From: Sphingomonas sp. ATCC 31555
GTDB lineage: Bacteria > Pseudomonadota > Alphaproteobacteria > Sphingomonadales > Sphingomonadaceae
Reading direction: 5' to 3'
NCBI RefSeq assembly: GCF_000282895.1
Contig: NZ_ALBQ01000009.1
Location: 47,121-111,120, forward strand
Length of the DNA stretch: 64,000 nt
Position numbers and translations under genes: made by a program. The notes beneath the pieces were generated by a model that was given only the letters and a program-made list of their open reading frames with translations, made no database searches and had not been told where the DNA came from. Below are positions 16,462 through 25,453 of this stretch, piece after piece (positions within the stretch are counted from its first letter, which is position 1; every line of letters starts with the position of its first letter).

Positions 16462-17186
16462 ACGCCGAGTACCTGATCCATCGTGTAGCGGCCCGGCTCT
16501 CGGCCGGCGAGCCAGAGCGCGGCGCGGATCGCGCCCTTGGCGAAGATCGCGCGATCGTCGGCGCGGTGGATCAGTTCGATTCGCTCGCCGTCGCTGGCGA
16601 AGACGACACTATGGTCGCCGATCACCGATCCGCCGCGCAGGCTGGCCATGCCGATCGTGCCGGCGGCACGGGGGCCAGTGAGGCCGGCACGGTCGCTGAC
16701 GCCTGCTTCGGCCAGCGTGGTTCCCATTGCCTCCGCCGCGGCCGCACCGAGCATCAGCGCGGTGCCGGAGGGGGCATCGGCCTTGTTGCGATGGTGCATC
16801 TCGACGATCTCGATGTCCCAATCCTGGCCGAGCCGGCGGGCCGCTTCCTGCACCAGACGCGAGAGCAGGCCGATGCCGAGCGAGGTGTTGCCGGTCTGCA
16901 GCACGGCGATCTCGGCAGCGGCGGCATCGATCATGCGGTGGTGGCGCTCGGCAAGGCCGGTGGTGCCGATCACGATCGGGGTACGTGCAGCGCGGGCGGC
17001 AGCGAGATTCGCCTCGAGCGCGGCCGGCGCCGAGAAGTCGACGATCACATCGGCCTTGCGTGCCAGCGCGGCGGGATCGTCGCCCACGTCCACGCCGCCC
17101 GCCGCCTGCGCGCCGAATTCGGGAAGGGCGGCGCTGATCGCCTGGCCCATCCGCCCCATGCTGCCGAAGATGCCGATACTCGTCAT
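16458..17186 (-). CDS. dapB: 4-hydroxy-tetrahydrodipicolinate reductase
   Basis: The 242-residue NAD(P)H-dependent enzyme acts in the diaminopimelate/lysine pathway and feeds peptidoglycan synthesis. The nucleotide-binding motif GIFGSMGRMG is at the N-terminus. The catalytic segment VEMHHRNKADAPSGTA holds the conserved His and Lys. ATG at 17186 matches the family N-terminus; the longer open frame to 17480 is antisense to the leader of the divergent sirtuin gene. It heads a dapB-nth operon followed by the tRNA. Confidence 0.96.
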   Translation of the reverse strand: MTSIGIFGSMGRMGQAISAALPEFGAQAAGGVDVGDDPAALARKADVIVDFSAPAALEANLAAARAARTPIVIGTTGLAERHHRMIDAAAAEIAVLQTGNTSLGIGLLSRLVQEAARRLGQDWDIEIVEMHHRNKADAPSGTALMLGAAAAEAMGTTLAEAGVSDRAGLTGPRAAGTIGMASLRGGSVIGDHSVVFASDGERIELIHRADDRAIFAKGAIRAALWLAGREPGRYTMDQVLGV

Positions 17187-17358
17187 GGGCCGCGCTGTTG
17201 CACGATCCCGTAGCGGAACGACAGAGGCTATTTTTACGGATCCTTCGCCTTTTTCTTGTGCGGCCCGCCGTGCATGGATGCGCGGGCCAGCGCAGATTGA
17301 GCATATCCGGCAATGCGGCGTTGATCCGCTAGCCGCTTCGGGGCGAAGGGGAGAAACC

Positions 17359-18066
17359 ATGCCGAACACGCGCAACATCGTCGTCCTAACGGGTGCCGGC
17401 ATCTCGGCAGAAAGCGGCGTCGCCACCTTCCGCGGCCCGGGTGGACTGTGGGAGGGGCATCGGGTGGAGGATGTCTGCACGCCAGAGGCGCTGGCGCGGG
17501 ATCCGGCGCTGGTGCATCGCTTCTATGATTTGCGGCGCGAAGCGCTGGCGGGGGTGCAGCCCAATGCCGCGCACCAGGCGCTGGCACGGCTCGATGCTGC
17601 CTGGCCGGGCGAGCTGCTGATCGTGACCCAAAATGTCGACGATCTGCACGAGCGCGCCGGCGCGACCCGGCTGCTGCACATGCACGGCGAACTTCTGTCT
17701 GCCCTGTGCGCTGCGTGCGGCATTCGCGAGCGCTGGACCGACGCGCTCCCCCCCGAAAGCGAATGCCCCCATTGCGGGATGCTCGCCCTGCGCCCCGACA
17801 TCGTGTTCTTCGGCGAAATGCCGTATCAGATGGAGCGGATCGAAGCGGCGCTCGCAGAGGCTGACTTGTTCGTCTCCATCGGTACCTCGGGTGCGGTTTA
17901 TCCGGCGGCGGGCTTCGTGCGCACCGCACGGCATTATGGTGCTGAGACGCTGGAGATGAACCTGGAGCCGTCGGGCGGCAGCCACTGGTTCGACGAAAGC
18001 CGGATGGGGCCGGCCGGCGTGCTGGTGCCCCAATGGGTGGAAGCGGTGCTCGCCGGCGCCGGATAG
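17359..18066 (+). CDS. cobB: NAD-dependent protein deacylase, sirtuin class III
   Basis: The 235-residue sirtuin has the NAD-binding motifs GAGISAESGVATFRG and TQNVDDLHERAG, catalytic His109 in HMHGEL, and zinc cysteines 117, 120, 136 and 139. Tyr56 and Arg59 form the YxxR pair that in SIRT5/CobB favours succinyl- and malonyl-lysine, so a deacylase beyond acetyl groups is predicted. GGGGAG lies just before the ATG at 17359. It is divergent from dapB. Confidence 0.94.
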   Translation: MPNTRNIVVLTGAGISAESGVATFRGPGGLWEGHRVEDVCTPEALARDPALVHRFYDLRREALAGVQPNAAHQALARLDAAWPGELLIVTQNVDDLHERAGATRLLHMHGELLSALCAACGIRERWTDALPPESECPHCGMLALRPDIVFFGEMPYQMERIEAALAEADLFVSIGTSGAVYPAAGFVRTARHYGAETLEMNLEPSGGSHWFDESRMGPAGVLVPQWVEAVLAGAG

Positions 18067-18133
18067 CGCATCTTTGGCTGGGCATATCAGGGTGCAGCTT
18101 GATCCTGCGGCACCTTCGTCCCATGTGAGCGCC

Positions 18134-18709
18134 ATGCTGATCGAGACCGAACTCACCCCCAATCCTGCCACGCTCAAGTTCCTGCCCGGCCGGGCGGTGA
18201 TGGAGGTCGGCACGCGCGACTTCGCAAGCCCGGAAGAAGCGGAGGCTTCGCCGCTTGCAGATGCGCTGTTCGGCCTGGGCGACGTCACCGGGGTATTTTT
18301 CGGCCGCGACTTCATCTCGGTGACGGCGGCGCCCGGCGTCGATTGGGCGGGGCTGAAGCCCGACGTGCTCGGCATCCTGCTCGATCATTTCTCCGCGAAC
18401 ATGCCGCTGTTCGCGCAGGGCTCCGCCGCCGGATTCAGTGTCCCGCCGGAAAGCGCCGACTTCGGGGACAATCCGGAGGATGCCGATATCGTTACCCAGA
18501 TCCGCGAACTGATCGATACCCGGATCCGCCCGGCCGTAGCCAACGACGGCGGCGACATCATCTATCGCGGTTTCGACCAGGGCAAAGTCTATCTGCAGAT
18601 GCAGGGCGCGTGCGCCGGCTGCCCTTCTTCCACCGCGACGCTGAAGAACGGTATCGAGCAGCTGCTGAAATACTATGTTCCCGAAGTGACCGAGGTGCGC
18701 GCCGTCTGA
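18134..18709 (+). CDS. NifU-family Fe-S cluster carrier (NfuA/Nfu1 type)
   Basis: The 191-residue protein has the N-terminal Nfu_N domain, opening LIETELTPNPATLKFLPG, and a C-terminal NifU domain with the cluster-binding CxxC in GACAGCPSS. It transfers [4Fe-4S] clusters to apo-enzymes. The length and two-domain order match alphaproteobacterial and mitochondrial Nfu1. ATG at 18134 fits the family start; the ribosome site is weak. It starts 67 bases after the sirtuin gene. Confidence 0.92.
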   Translation: MLIETELTPNPATLKFLPGRAVMEVGTRDFASPEEAEASPLADALFGLGDVTGVFFGRDFISVTAAPGVDWAGLKPDVLGILLDHFSANMPLFAQGSAAGFSVPPESADFGDNPEDADIVTQIRELIDTRIRPAVANDGGDIIYRGFDQGKVYLQMQGACAGCPSSTATLKNGIEQLLKYYVPEVTEVRAV

Positions 18710-18758
18710 GCGCCGCTCCCTCCGTTTCCTGCTTTCCCGAATCAAGGATCCGTACGCC

Positions 18759-19352
18759 ATGGGCCAGCCGCTCGACGACGCCGCGCTCGACACCATCTTC
18801 CGCACTGCGCGCACGTATAACGGCTATACCGATGCACCGGTGACCGAGGCGGATGTCGCGCGCATCTACGATCTGCTGAAGATGGGACCCACCTCCGTCA
18901 ACCAACAGTCCGCCCGTTTCGTCTGGCTGCTGAGCCAGCCCGCGAAGGACAAGCTGGCCGGTTTCGCAAGCGGCAGCAATGCCGAAAAGATCCGCAAGGC
19001 TCCCGCCAGCGTGATCATCGCCTATGACATGAATTTCCACGATCATCTGATCGACTTCTTCCCGCACGCGCCCGAGGCGAAGAACTGGTTCCCCACGGAA
19101 GCAGGTCGTCGCGAACAGGCTTTCCGCAATTCGTCGCTCCAGGGCGCCTATTTCATCATTGCGGCGCGGGCGCTCGGCTTCGATACCGGGCCGATGTCGG
19201 GCTTCGACAATGCCAAGGTGGACGAGGCCTTTTTCGCCGACCAGCCTGGCGTGAAGTCGAACTTCATCTCGACATTGGGCGTGGGCGATCCGTCGACATT
19301 GCATGATCGGTCGCCGCGCCCCGGCTTTGATCGCTTCAACCGGGTGATTTGA
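18759..19352 (+). CDS. rutE: Malonic semialdehyde reductase (RutE-like nitroreductase)
   Basis: The 197-residue flavin-dependent nitroreductase-fold protein contains the family-specific segments MGPTSVNQQSARF, YDMNFHD and GALGFDTGPMSGFD-like ARALGFDTGPMSGFD. RutE/HadB proteins reduce malonic semialdehyde to 3-hydroxypropionate in pyrimidine degradation. No other rut genes are nearby, so it may serve a general aldehyde or nitro-compound detoxifying role. It lies 49 bases after nfu on the same strand. Confidence 0.88.
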   Translation: MGQPLDDAALDTIFRTARTYNGYTDAPVTEADVARIYDLLKMGPTSVNQQSARFVWLLSQPAKDKLAGFASGSNAEKIRKAPASVIIAYDMNFHDHLIDFFPHAPEAKNWFPTEAGRREQAFRNSSLQGAYFIIAARALGFDTGPMSGFDNAKVDEAFFADQPGVKSNFISTLGVGDPSTLHDRSPRPGFDRFNRVI

Positions 19353-19384
19353 CCTTTTGCGGTACTTCTGGCTAGCGCGGGGCA

Positions 19385-20029
19385 ATGGCTGAAGCCCCGC
19401 GACTGCTCATCCTCGAAACCGCCACGGCCGCCTGTTCGGTGGCATTGCTGGTGGATGGTGCCGTGCTCGCCGAACGGCATGAAGTGGTCGGCCGCGGGCA
19501 CGCCGAACGGCTGATCCCGATGATCGCCGAACTGCCCGGCGGCGGGCGCGCCGATGCGATTCTGGTCGATGTCGGCCCCGGCAGCTTCACCGGTGTGCGC
19601 GTTGGCCTAGCCGCGGCGCGCGGCCTGGCGATCGGCTGGGGCGTGCCGGTCCGGGGATATTCGTCGCTTGCACTGATCGCCGCCGCCGCCTTTGCCGAAG
19701 ATGCCCAGCTGGATCGTTTGGCGGTGGTTCTGGAAGGCGGTCATGGCGAAGTGTTCGTCCAGCATTTCAGCGCCGATCCGCTGATGGAGACCGGGCCGCT
19801 CGCGTCGATGCTTCCGCAAGCGGCGCTGCAGGGGCTGGACGGTCGGCCGGCGATCGGCAGCGGCACCCGGCGCCTTGCTGCGCTGGCGGAAGGGCTGGAC
19901 CTGCGCGAGGCCTTGCCGCGTGCCGCCGATGCGGTGCTGCTGCCAGCCGATTTCGCGGCACTTGCACCGCGGCCTCTGTACGGGCGGGCGCCGGACGCGA
20001 AAACGCTGGCGGAGCGCGGACTGGCATGA
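19385..20029 (+). CDS. tsaB: tRNA threonylcarbamoyladenosine synthesis protein TsaB
   Basis: The 214-residue protein of the ASKHA fold is required with TsaD and TsaE for t6A37 modification of tRNAs reading ANN codons. Typical motifs are LETATAACSVAL at the N-terminus and DVGPGSFTGVRVGLA. The second half is shorter and more variable, as in the family. Its stop overlaps the start of rimI (ATGA), the standard tsaB-rimI arrangement. Confidence 0.94.
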   Translation: MAEAPRLLILETATAACSVALLVDGAVLAERHEVVGRGHAERLIPMIAELPGGGRADAILVDVGPGSFTGVRVGLAAARGLAIGWGVPVRGYSSLALIAAAAFAEDAQLDRLAVVLEGGHGEVFVQHFSADPLMETGPLASMLPQAALQGLDGRPAIGSGTRRLAALAEGLDLREALPRAADAVLLPADFAALAPRPLYGRAPDAKTLAERGLA

Positions 20030-20502
20030 ATATGAAAGCGTCGCTCATCGAGTTGCGCGAAGGCGGGACGCAGGATCTCGCCGCGGTCGGTCGCATCATG
20101 CACGCGGCCTTCGATCCGCAATATGGCGAGGCATGGACCTCCGCCCAGTGCATGGGCATGCTGGCGCTTTCCGGTGTCTGGCTGACGATCGCCAGTGTCG
20201 ACGGCAAGGATTGCGGCTTCGCGATGGCGCGGGCGATGCTCGACGAGGCCGAACTGCTGCTGTTGGCGACGCACCCGGATTCGCGCGGTCGCGGCATCGG
20301 CGGCGCCTTGCTGCGCGCGGTCATTGCCGAAGCGCGCAATCGTCGTGCCGTGAAATTGCATCTGGAGGTGCGAGCCGGCAATGATGCGATGCAGCTTTAT
20401 CATCGCGAGGGCTTTGGCAAGGTTGGTGAAAGGCGCGGCTATTATCGTGGAACTACCGGCCAATCTTTCGATGCTCTCACATTGGCACGATCGCTACGAT
20501 AA
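20026..20502 (+). CDS. rimI: Ribosomal protein alanine N-acetyltransferase-type GNAT protein
   Basis: The 158-residue GNAT acetyltransferase has the acetyl-CoA-binding motif THPDSRGRGIGGALL and the RimI-like late segment GFGKVGERRGYYRG. RimI acetylates the N-terminus of ribosomal protein S18. Overlap with tsaB supports the assignment. ATG at 20026 is coupled to the tsaB stop; ATG at 20032 is an alternative. Confidence 0.9.
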   Translation: MNMKASLIELREGGTQDLAAVGRIMHAAFDPQYGEAWTSAQCMGMLALSGVWLTIASVDGKDCGFAMARAMLDEAELLLLATHPDSRGRGIGGALLRAVIAEARNRRAVKLHLEVRAGNDAMQLYHREGFGKVGERRGYYRGTTGQSFDALTLARSLR

Positions 20503-20614
20503 AAATTTGCTGGACTTGCGACTTCATCTCTTGCCATTCGTTCGGCGTGGCACGATAGGGCGTATCAGGTGACACAGTTGATAGTCGCCATCAAAACGGG
20601 TCGAAAGGAATATC

Positions 20615-21031
20615 ATGGAAGCTTCATCTGAGATTCACGAAACGCTTATTGCACTGACCGCCGATATTGTTGCTGCGCATGTCAGCAATAACAGCGTCGC
20701 GGTTTCGGATCTTCCGCAGCTTATCCAGAACGTTCACGGCGCGCTGACCGGCCTTGGCACGGTGCAGCCCGAGCCGGAAGTGAAGCAGGAGCCCGCGGTT
20801 TCGGTGCGCGCGTCTGTCAAGCCGGACTATATCGTCTGTCTCGAAGACGGTAAGAAGCTGAAGATGCTGAAGCGTCACCTGATGACGCACTATCAGATGA
20901 CGCCGGAGCAGTACCGCGCCAAGTGGAACCTGCCCGCCGATTATCCGATGGTCGCGCCGAACTATGCCGAGCAGCGCCGCAGCCTGGCGAAGAAGATCGG
21001 CCTCGGCACCAAGCGTCGCAAGACGCGCTGA
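20615..21031 (+). CDS. mucR: MucR/Ros family transcriptional regulator
   Basis: The 138-residue regulator has a poorly conserved N-terminal oligomerisation region. It is followed by the MucR core DYIVCLEDGKKLKMLKRHL, the MTHYQMTPEQYRAKW zinc-finger segment with Cys and two His ligands, and the basic tail LGTKRRKTR. MucR proteins bind AT-rich targets and control surface polysaccharide, motility and cell-cycle genes in Alphaproteobacteria. GAAAGGA precedes the ATG at 20615. It is separated from rimI by 112 AT-richer bases that probably contain its own promoter. Confidence 0.95.
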   Translation: MEASSEIHETLIALTADIVAAHVSNNSVAVSDLPQLIQNVHGALTGLGTVQPEPEVKQEPAVSVRASVKPDYIVCLEDGKKLKMLKRHLMTHYQMTPEQYRAKWNLPADYPMVAPNYAEQRRSLAKKIGLGTKRRKTR

Positions 21032-21158
21032 TCGCTTCGATCCCCCAGGATCCGCAGTTGCGAGCGCCGGCGCGGGGAATGCTCCCGGGCCGGCGCTTTC
21101 GTCTCGGCCAATCCTTCAGGCAGAGACGGCTCTTTTCCCCGAGCGGTAATCGGGCTAC

Positions 21159-21590
21159 ATGAACGCCATGTCTCGCAAGATCGATCTCGAAGCGCTTTGC
21201 CACGAAAAAGGGCTGCGCATTACCGAACAGCGCAAGGTGATCGCCCGCGTCCTTTCCGACGCAGATGACCATCCCGACGTGGAAAAGGTCTATGAGCGCG
21301 CCGCCGCAATCGATCCGGGCATTTCGATCGCTACTGTCTACCGCACCGTGCGGCTGTTCGAGGAAGCGGGCATCCTCGATCGGCACGATTTCGGCGATGG
21401 CCGCGCCCGCTATGAGCCGGCGCCGGAAGCGCATCACGATCACCTGATCGATGTTGAAAGCGGCAAGGTGATCGAGTTTGTCGATCCCGAGTTGGAACTG
21501 CTGCAGAAGCAGATTGCCGAACGGCTCGGCTTCCGTCTGGTCGATCACCGCATGGAACTTTACGGGGTTGCGCTCGACCGCAAGAACTGA
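21159..21590 (+). CDS. fur: Fur family transcriptional regulator
   Basis: The 143-residue protein has the Fur winged helix (RITEQRKVIARVLSD to ISIATVYRTVRLFEEAG) and metal-binding HHDHLIDVESGKVIEF. The CxxC structural zinc site of E. coli Fur is absent; only one Cys remains near the N-terminus, which is common in alphaproteobacterial Fur/Mur proteins. It likely senses iron or manganese. ATG at 21168 is an alternative start. It overlaps the next gene if that starts at TTG 21568. Confidence 0.93.
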   Translation: MNAMSRKIDLEALCHEKGLRITEQRKVIARVLSDADDHPDVEKVYERAAAIDPGISIATVYRTVRLFEEAGILDRHDFGDGRARYEPAPEAHHDHLIDVESGKVIEFVDPELELLQKQIAERLGFRLVDHRMELYGVALDRKN

Positions 21591-22461
21591 GCGCGCCCGG
21601 CGTCGCCGCGAAGAAGCCACCCAGGGGCTGCCGACGCGGCTGACCGGCGCGGAGCAGGCACGGCTGTGGTTCCGCGTGGCGCGGCTGGTGTTCGCGGTGC
21701 TGATCCATGTGCCGCTCCACTATCTTTTCCGCTTGGTTCGGCTGCCCTCGCCCTGGCCGCGGCTGTTTCTCGGCAGTGCTGCACGGATCGCCGGCGCCAA
21801 GGTCAAGCGTGTCGGCACGCCGCTGAAACGTGACGTTTTCTATATCTCCAACCATCTGAGCTGGATCGATATTCTCGCATTGGGCGGGGCGAGCGGCACA
21901 GCCTTCGTCGCCAAGGCGGAGATCGGCGCCTCGCCGCTGGTCGGCTGGCTCGCGGGGCTCAACCGCACCGTTTACGTGAAGCGTGAGAACCGCATGGGCG
22001 TGGCGGAACAGATCAACCAGTTGCGGGATGCACTGGCCGAAACCTGGGCCGTCACGATCTTTCCCGAAGGCACCACGACCGATGGCAAGTCGCTGCTGCC
22101 GTTCAAGACGCCGATGCTTCGCGTGCTGGAACCGCCGCCGCCCGGCGTGATGGTGCAGCCGGTGTTGCTCGATTACGGCGCAGCCGCCGAGGACATTGCC
22201 TGGATCGGTCAGGAGCGCGGGCTGAACAACGCTAGGCGGGTACTTGCGCGCAAGCAGCGTTTCCGGCTTCGCGTGCATTTCCTCGAGCCTTTCGATCCGC
22301 GCGACTTCCCGGGCCGCAAGGCGATCGCAGCGGAAAGCCGGCGGCGCATCGAAGAAGCGCTGGTGCGCACGCTGGGGCACCCGCTGCGGCCGTTTCGCTT
22401 CGCGGAGGATCCGATCGGGTACAAGGCGCCGGCTGATGGTGCGATCCATCGCTCCGCATAA
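21568..22461 (+). CDS. Lysophospholipid (1-acyl-glycerol-3-phosphate) acyltransferase
   Basis: The protein of about 297 residues has a hydrophobic N-terminal helix and the PlsC motifs NHLSWID (HX4D active site) and FPEGTTT. It is expected to acylate lysophosphatidate or a related lipid at the inner membrane. The start is uncertain: there is no ATG between the fur stop and the conserved region, and TTG at 21568 (inside fur) is the best in-frame candidate. A 94-bp palindromic repeat begins three bases after its stop. Confidence 0.85.
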   Translation: MRSTARTERARRRREEATQGLPTRLTGAEQARLWFRVARLVFAVLIHVPLHYLFRLVRLPSPWPRLFLGSAARIAGAKVKRVGTPLKRDVFYISNHLSWIDILALGGASGTAFVAKAEIGASPLVGWLAGLNRTVYVKRENRMGVAEQINQLRDALAETWAVTIFPEGTTTDGKSLLPFKTPMLRVLEPPPPGVMVQPVLLDYGAAAEDIAWIGQERGLNNARRVLARKQRFRLRVHFLEPFDPRDFPGRKAIAAESRRRIEEALVRTLGHPLRPFRFAEDPIGYKAPADGAIHRSA

Positions 22462-22464
22462 GCG

Positions 22465-22558
22465 GTCATTCCGGCGAAAGCCCGAATCCATTCGCCTGTC
22501 GCTGCCAGCACGAGCCTGAACGGAGATCCCAATGGGTTCCGGCTTTCGCTGGGATGAC
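22465..22558. repeat. 94-bp palindromic repeat, copy 1
   Basis: The ends GTCATTCCGGCGAAAGCC and GGCTTTCGCTGGGATGAC are near-perfect inverted copies of each other. A second element of identical length and closely similar interior lies at 60383-60476. The core (CCGGCGAAAGC) is the common REP-like palindrome of sphingomonad genomes. It sits directly after an acyltransferase gene and could also act in mRNA 3' end formation. Confidence 0.85.
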
Positions 22559-22638
22559 GTGGATGGCGGTGGTGCTCCATCGCGGTAGCGCCCAAGGTCT
22601 GTTTTTCGCCGCCTTTCACGCGTATAGCCGCGCCGATC

Positions 22639-23949
22639 ATGACCACCCCCAAGACCTATCACGTCAAGTCGTACGGCTGCCAGATGAACGTCTATGACGG
22701 CGAGCGCATGGGCGAGCTGATGGCCGCCCAGGGCCTCGTCGCCGCCGAAGCGGACCAGGCCGATCTCGTCGTCCTCAACACCTGTCATATTCGCGAGAAG
22801 GCGACCGAAAAGGTCTATTCGGAGATCGGGCGGCTGAAGTTGCGCGAAAGCGGCAAGCCAATGATCGCGGTGGCCGGCTGCGTCGCGCAGGCCGAGGGCG
22901 AGGAGATCGCCCGCCGCGCCAAGGTGGACGTGGTGGTCGGGCCGCAGGCTTATCATAACCTGCCTGACCTCGTCGCCAAGGCGGCCGAGGGCAAGCTCGG
23001 CCTCGACACCGACATGCCGATCGCGAGCAAGTTCGGAAAGCTGCCGGCGCGGCGTAAGGTGGGTGCGAGCGCGTTCCTTACCGTGCAGGAAGGCTGCGAC
23101 AAGTTCTGCACCTATTGCGTGGTGCCCTATACCCGCGGCGCCGAGGTAAGCCGGCCCTATGCCGCGATTGTCGACGAGGCGAAGGCGCTGGTCGATGCCG
23201 GCGCGCGCGAGATCACGCTGCTTGGCCAGAACGTCAACGCGTGGGGCGATGACGACGGCCGCGGCCTGCACGACTTGATCGTCGCGCTCGACCGGATCGA
23301 GGGCTTGGCCCGCATCCGCTACACCACCAGCCACCCCAACGACATGGCCGAAGGACTGATCGAGGCGCACGGCCATGTGGCCAAGCTGATGCCGTTCCTG
23401 CATTTGCCGGTGCAGGCGGGCAGCGATCGCATCCTGAAAGCCATGAATCGCAGCCACACGCGCGATTCGTACCTGCGCATCATCGATCGGGTCCGCGCCG
23501 CGCGGTCCGATATTGCGCTGTCCGGCGACTTCATCGTTGCCTTTCCCGGCGAGACCGAAGCAGAGTTCGAGGAGACGCTGCAGCTGGTCGATGCCGTCGG
23601 CTATGCCCAGTGCTTCAGCTTCAAATATTCGCCGCGCCCGGGTACGCCGGCGGCAGAGCTGGTCGATCAGTATCTGCCTGCCGAAGTGGCCGACGAACGG
23701 CTCCAGCGGTTGCAGGCGGCGCTGGGCCGCCATTCGCAGGCGTTCAACGCGGCGAGCGTCGGCCGGCGCTGCGCAGTTCTGATCGAGCGGGTTGGGCGCC
23801 GTCCCGGCCAGATGATCGGCAAGTCTCCCTGGCTGCAATCTGTGCATCTGGAGACGAATGCCAAGATCGGCGACCTGATCGAGGTGGAGATCGTGAGCGC
23901 AGGGCCCAACTCGCTTGGTGGACGCGAACTGGGACCGCACGCCGGCTGA
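22639..23949 (+). CDS. miaB: tRNA-2-methylthio-N6-dimethylallyladenosine synthase MiaB
   Basis: The 436-residue radical-SAM methylthiotransferase adds the methylthio group to i6A37 of tRNA. The N-terminal UPF0004 domain supplies three cluster cysteines (SYGCQMN, LNTCHIR, VAGCVAQ). The radical-SAM motif CDKFCTYC and a C-terminal TRAM domain follow. ATG at 22639 matches the family start. It is upstream of phoH, a frequent alphaproteobacterial order (miaB-phoH-ybeY-ybeX). Confidence 0.97.
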   Translation: MTTPKTYHVKSYGCQMNVYDGERMGELMAAQGLVAAEADQADLVVLNTCHIREKATEKVYSEIGRLKLRESGKPMIAVAGCVAQAEGEEIARRAKVDVVVGPQAYHNLPDLVAKAAEGKLGLDTDMPIASKFGKLPARRKVGASAFLTVQEGCDKFCTYCVVPYTRGAEVSRPYAAIVDEAKALVDAGAREITLLGQNVNAWGDDDGRGLHDLIVALDRIEGLARIRYTTSHPNDMAEGLIEAHGHVAKLMPFLHLPVQAGSDRILKAMNRSHTRDSYLRIIDRVRAARSDIALSGDFIVAFPGETEAEFEETLQLVDAVGYAQCFSFKYSPRPGTPAAELVDQYLPAEVADERLQRLQAALGRHSQAFNAASVGRRCAVLIERVGRRPGQMIGKSPWLQSVHLETNAKIGDLIEVEIVSAGPNSLGGRELGPHAG

Positions 23950-24148
23950 GCGGCGGCGGGGCGGCTGTCGCCCGCTTGTCACACCCGCGCGCTATCGGCA
24001 GGCAGACGCAGGTTGGGCTTGTGTCCGCCTGCGTTCGTCTGTCAATCTCGCCTTCGATCATGCGCCAAGGAACCTCCGCCCCTCGCCAAGGTTTGCCCCG
24101 CCGGGGCCGCATGCCTTTTCCGCACGCTCCCAGCATCGAAAGGACCGC

Positions 24149-25153
24149 ATGAGCCGCAAGCCTGTCCCCGCCCAGCCCGGTCAACGCTCTCGGGTAGAGG
24201 TAAATTTCGACAAGCCGCAGCTCCTGCCCCAGCTTTTCGGTGAGTTCGACGCCAATCTGCTGATGCTGGAAGAACGATTGGGTGTGTACATCCATGCGCG
24301 CGGCCAGCGGGTGGTGATCGAAGGCACTGCCGAGGCGGTGGCGCACGCCCGCGAAGTGCTGCAGGAGCTGCACAGCCGGGTTATCCGCGGCGAGGATGTC
24401 GATGGCGGGCTTATCGACGCGGTGGTCGCCATGTCGAGCGAGCCGATGTTCACCGGCATCGTCCGCGCGGAACCTGCGGGCAGCAGCGCGCCGCCCTCGA
24501 TCATGATCCGGACGCGCAAGAAGACGATCGTGCCGCGCTCGGTGACGCAGACGCACTATATGCGCGAGCTGGCATCGAACGACCTGATCTTCGCGCTCGG
24601 CCCGGCGGGCACCGGCAAGACCTATCTCGCGGTCGCGCAGGCGGTGGCGCAGCTGATCAGCGGCAGCGTGCAGCGGCTGATCCTGTCGCGCCCGGCGGTG
24701 GAGGCAGGCGAGCGACTGGGCTTCCTGCCGGGCGACATGAAGGAGAAGGTCGATCCCTATCTCCGCCCGATTTACGACGCGCTCTACGACTGCCTGCCCG
24801 CCGAACAGGTGGAGCGGCGGATCGCGAGCGGCGAGATCGAGATTGCGCCAATCGCGTTCATGCGTGGCCGCACGCTCGCTGAGGCCTTCGTCATCCTCGA
24901 CGAGGCGCAGAATACCACGCCGATGCAGATGAAGATGTTCCTCACCCGCTTCGGACAGGGCAGCCGGATGGTGATCTGCGGCGACCCGAAGCAGACCGAC
25001 CTTCCCGGTGGCCCGGCCGCGTCGGGTCTGAACGACGCGGTCACCCGGCTGGAAGGCGTGGAGGGCATTTCGATGGTGCGTTTCGGCGTCGGCGATGTGG
25101 TGCGCCACCCGATCGTGGGCCGCATCGTCGCGGCCTATGAGGGGGAAGGTTGA
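24149..25153 (+). CDS. phoH: PhoH family ATPase
   Basis: The 334-residue protein has an N-terminal KH-like region (about 10-110) and a PhoH P-loop domain with Walker A GPAGTGKT and Walker B FVILDEAQN. PhoH/YbeZ proteins work with the RNase YbeY in rRNA maturation and RNA metabolism. AAAGGA lies upstream of the ATG at 24149; the longer open frame to 23915 lacks support. In most relatives ybeY follows directly, but here a vapBC pair intervenes. Confidence 0.95.
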   Translation: MSRKPVPAQPGQRSRVEVNFDKPQLLPQLFGEFDANLLMLEERLGVYIHARGQRVVIEGTAEAVAHAREVLQELHSRVIRGEDVDGGLIDAVVAMSSEPMFTGIVRAEPAGSSAPPSIMIRTRKKTIVPRSVTQTHYMRELASNDLIFALGPAGTGKTYLAVAQAVAQLISGSVQRLILSRPAVEAGERLGFLPGDMKEKVDPYLRPIYDALYDCLPAEQVERRIASGEIEIAPIAFMRGRTLAEAFVILDEAQNTTPMQMKMFLTRFGQGSRMVICGDPKQTDLPGGPAASGLNDAVTRLEGVEGISMVRFGVGDVVRHPIVGRIVAAYEGEG

Positions 25154-25157
25154 AGTG

Positions 25158-25189
25158 CGGGATATCCCGTCCTACGTTCGGGATATCCC
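25158..25189. promoter_or_regulatory. Twin GGGATATCCC palindromes, probable VapB operator
   Basis: Two perfect 10-bp palindromes GGGATATCCC occupy 25159-25168 and 25180-25189; the first extends to 12 bp with flanking C/G. Their centres are 21 bases apart, two helical turns, so two dimers could bind the same DNA face. They lie in the 51-base gap between phoH and vapB, the expected position for autoregulation by a VapBC complex. Confidence 0.7.
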
Positions 25190-25204
25190 ATTTGGAGACG
25201 CAGC

Positions 25205-25453
25205 GTGGCATCGCTCTACATCAAGGATAGCGAGACGACCGAGCGGGTCAGCCGTTTAGCTGCGCGGCTGGGCCTCTCCAAGACTGAGGCGGTTCGCCTT
25301 GCTGTGGAGGCGCTAGAGCAGCGCAGCGATGCCGACACGCTGCCGCGGGCGCGCGACTGGCTCGCGCAGTTCGACGCGCGCTTCCCCGTGCCCGAGGCGC
25401 GGGAAGCCCCTGCAGACAAAGCGTTCTTCGATTCGCTCTCCGGCGATCTGTGA
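25205..25453 (+). CDS. vapB: Type II antitoxin, VapB family
   Basis: The 82-residue protein has an N-terminal ribbon-helix-helix DNA-binding segment (ASLYIKDSETTERVSRLAAR...SKTEAVRLAVEAL) and a C-terminal tail rich in Phe and acidic residues that would wrap the toxin. This is the PSK/VapB architecture. The GTG start at 25205 has GGAG upstream. It overlaps vapC by four bases. Confidence 0.88.
   Translation: MASLYIKDSETTERVSRLAARLGLSKTEAVRLAVEALEQRSDADTLPRARDWLAQFDARFPVPEAREAPADKAFFDSLSGDL

Noticed and set aside
21331..23982. 883-codon minus-strand open frame opposite fur, the acyltransferase and miaB
   Set aside because: It is an antisense shadow of three well-identified genes in GC-rich DNA, with low-complexity Arg/His/Gln composition and no recognisable domain.
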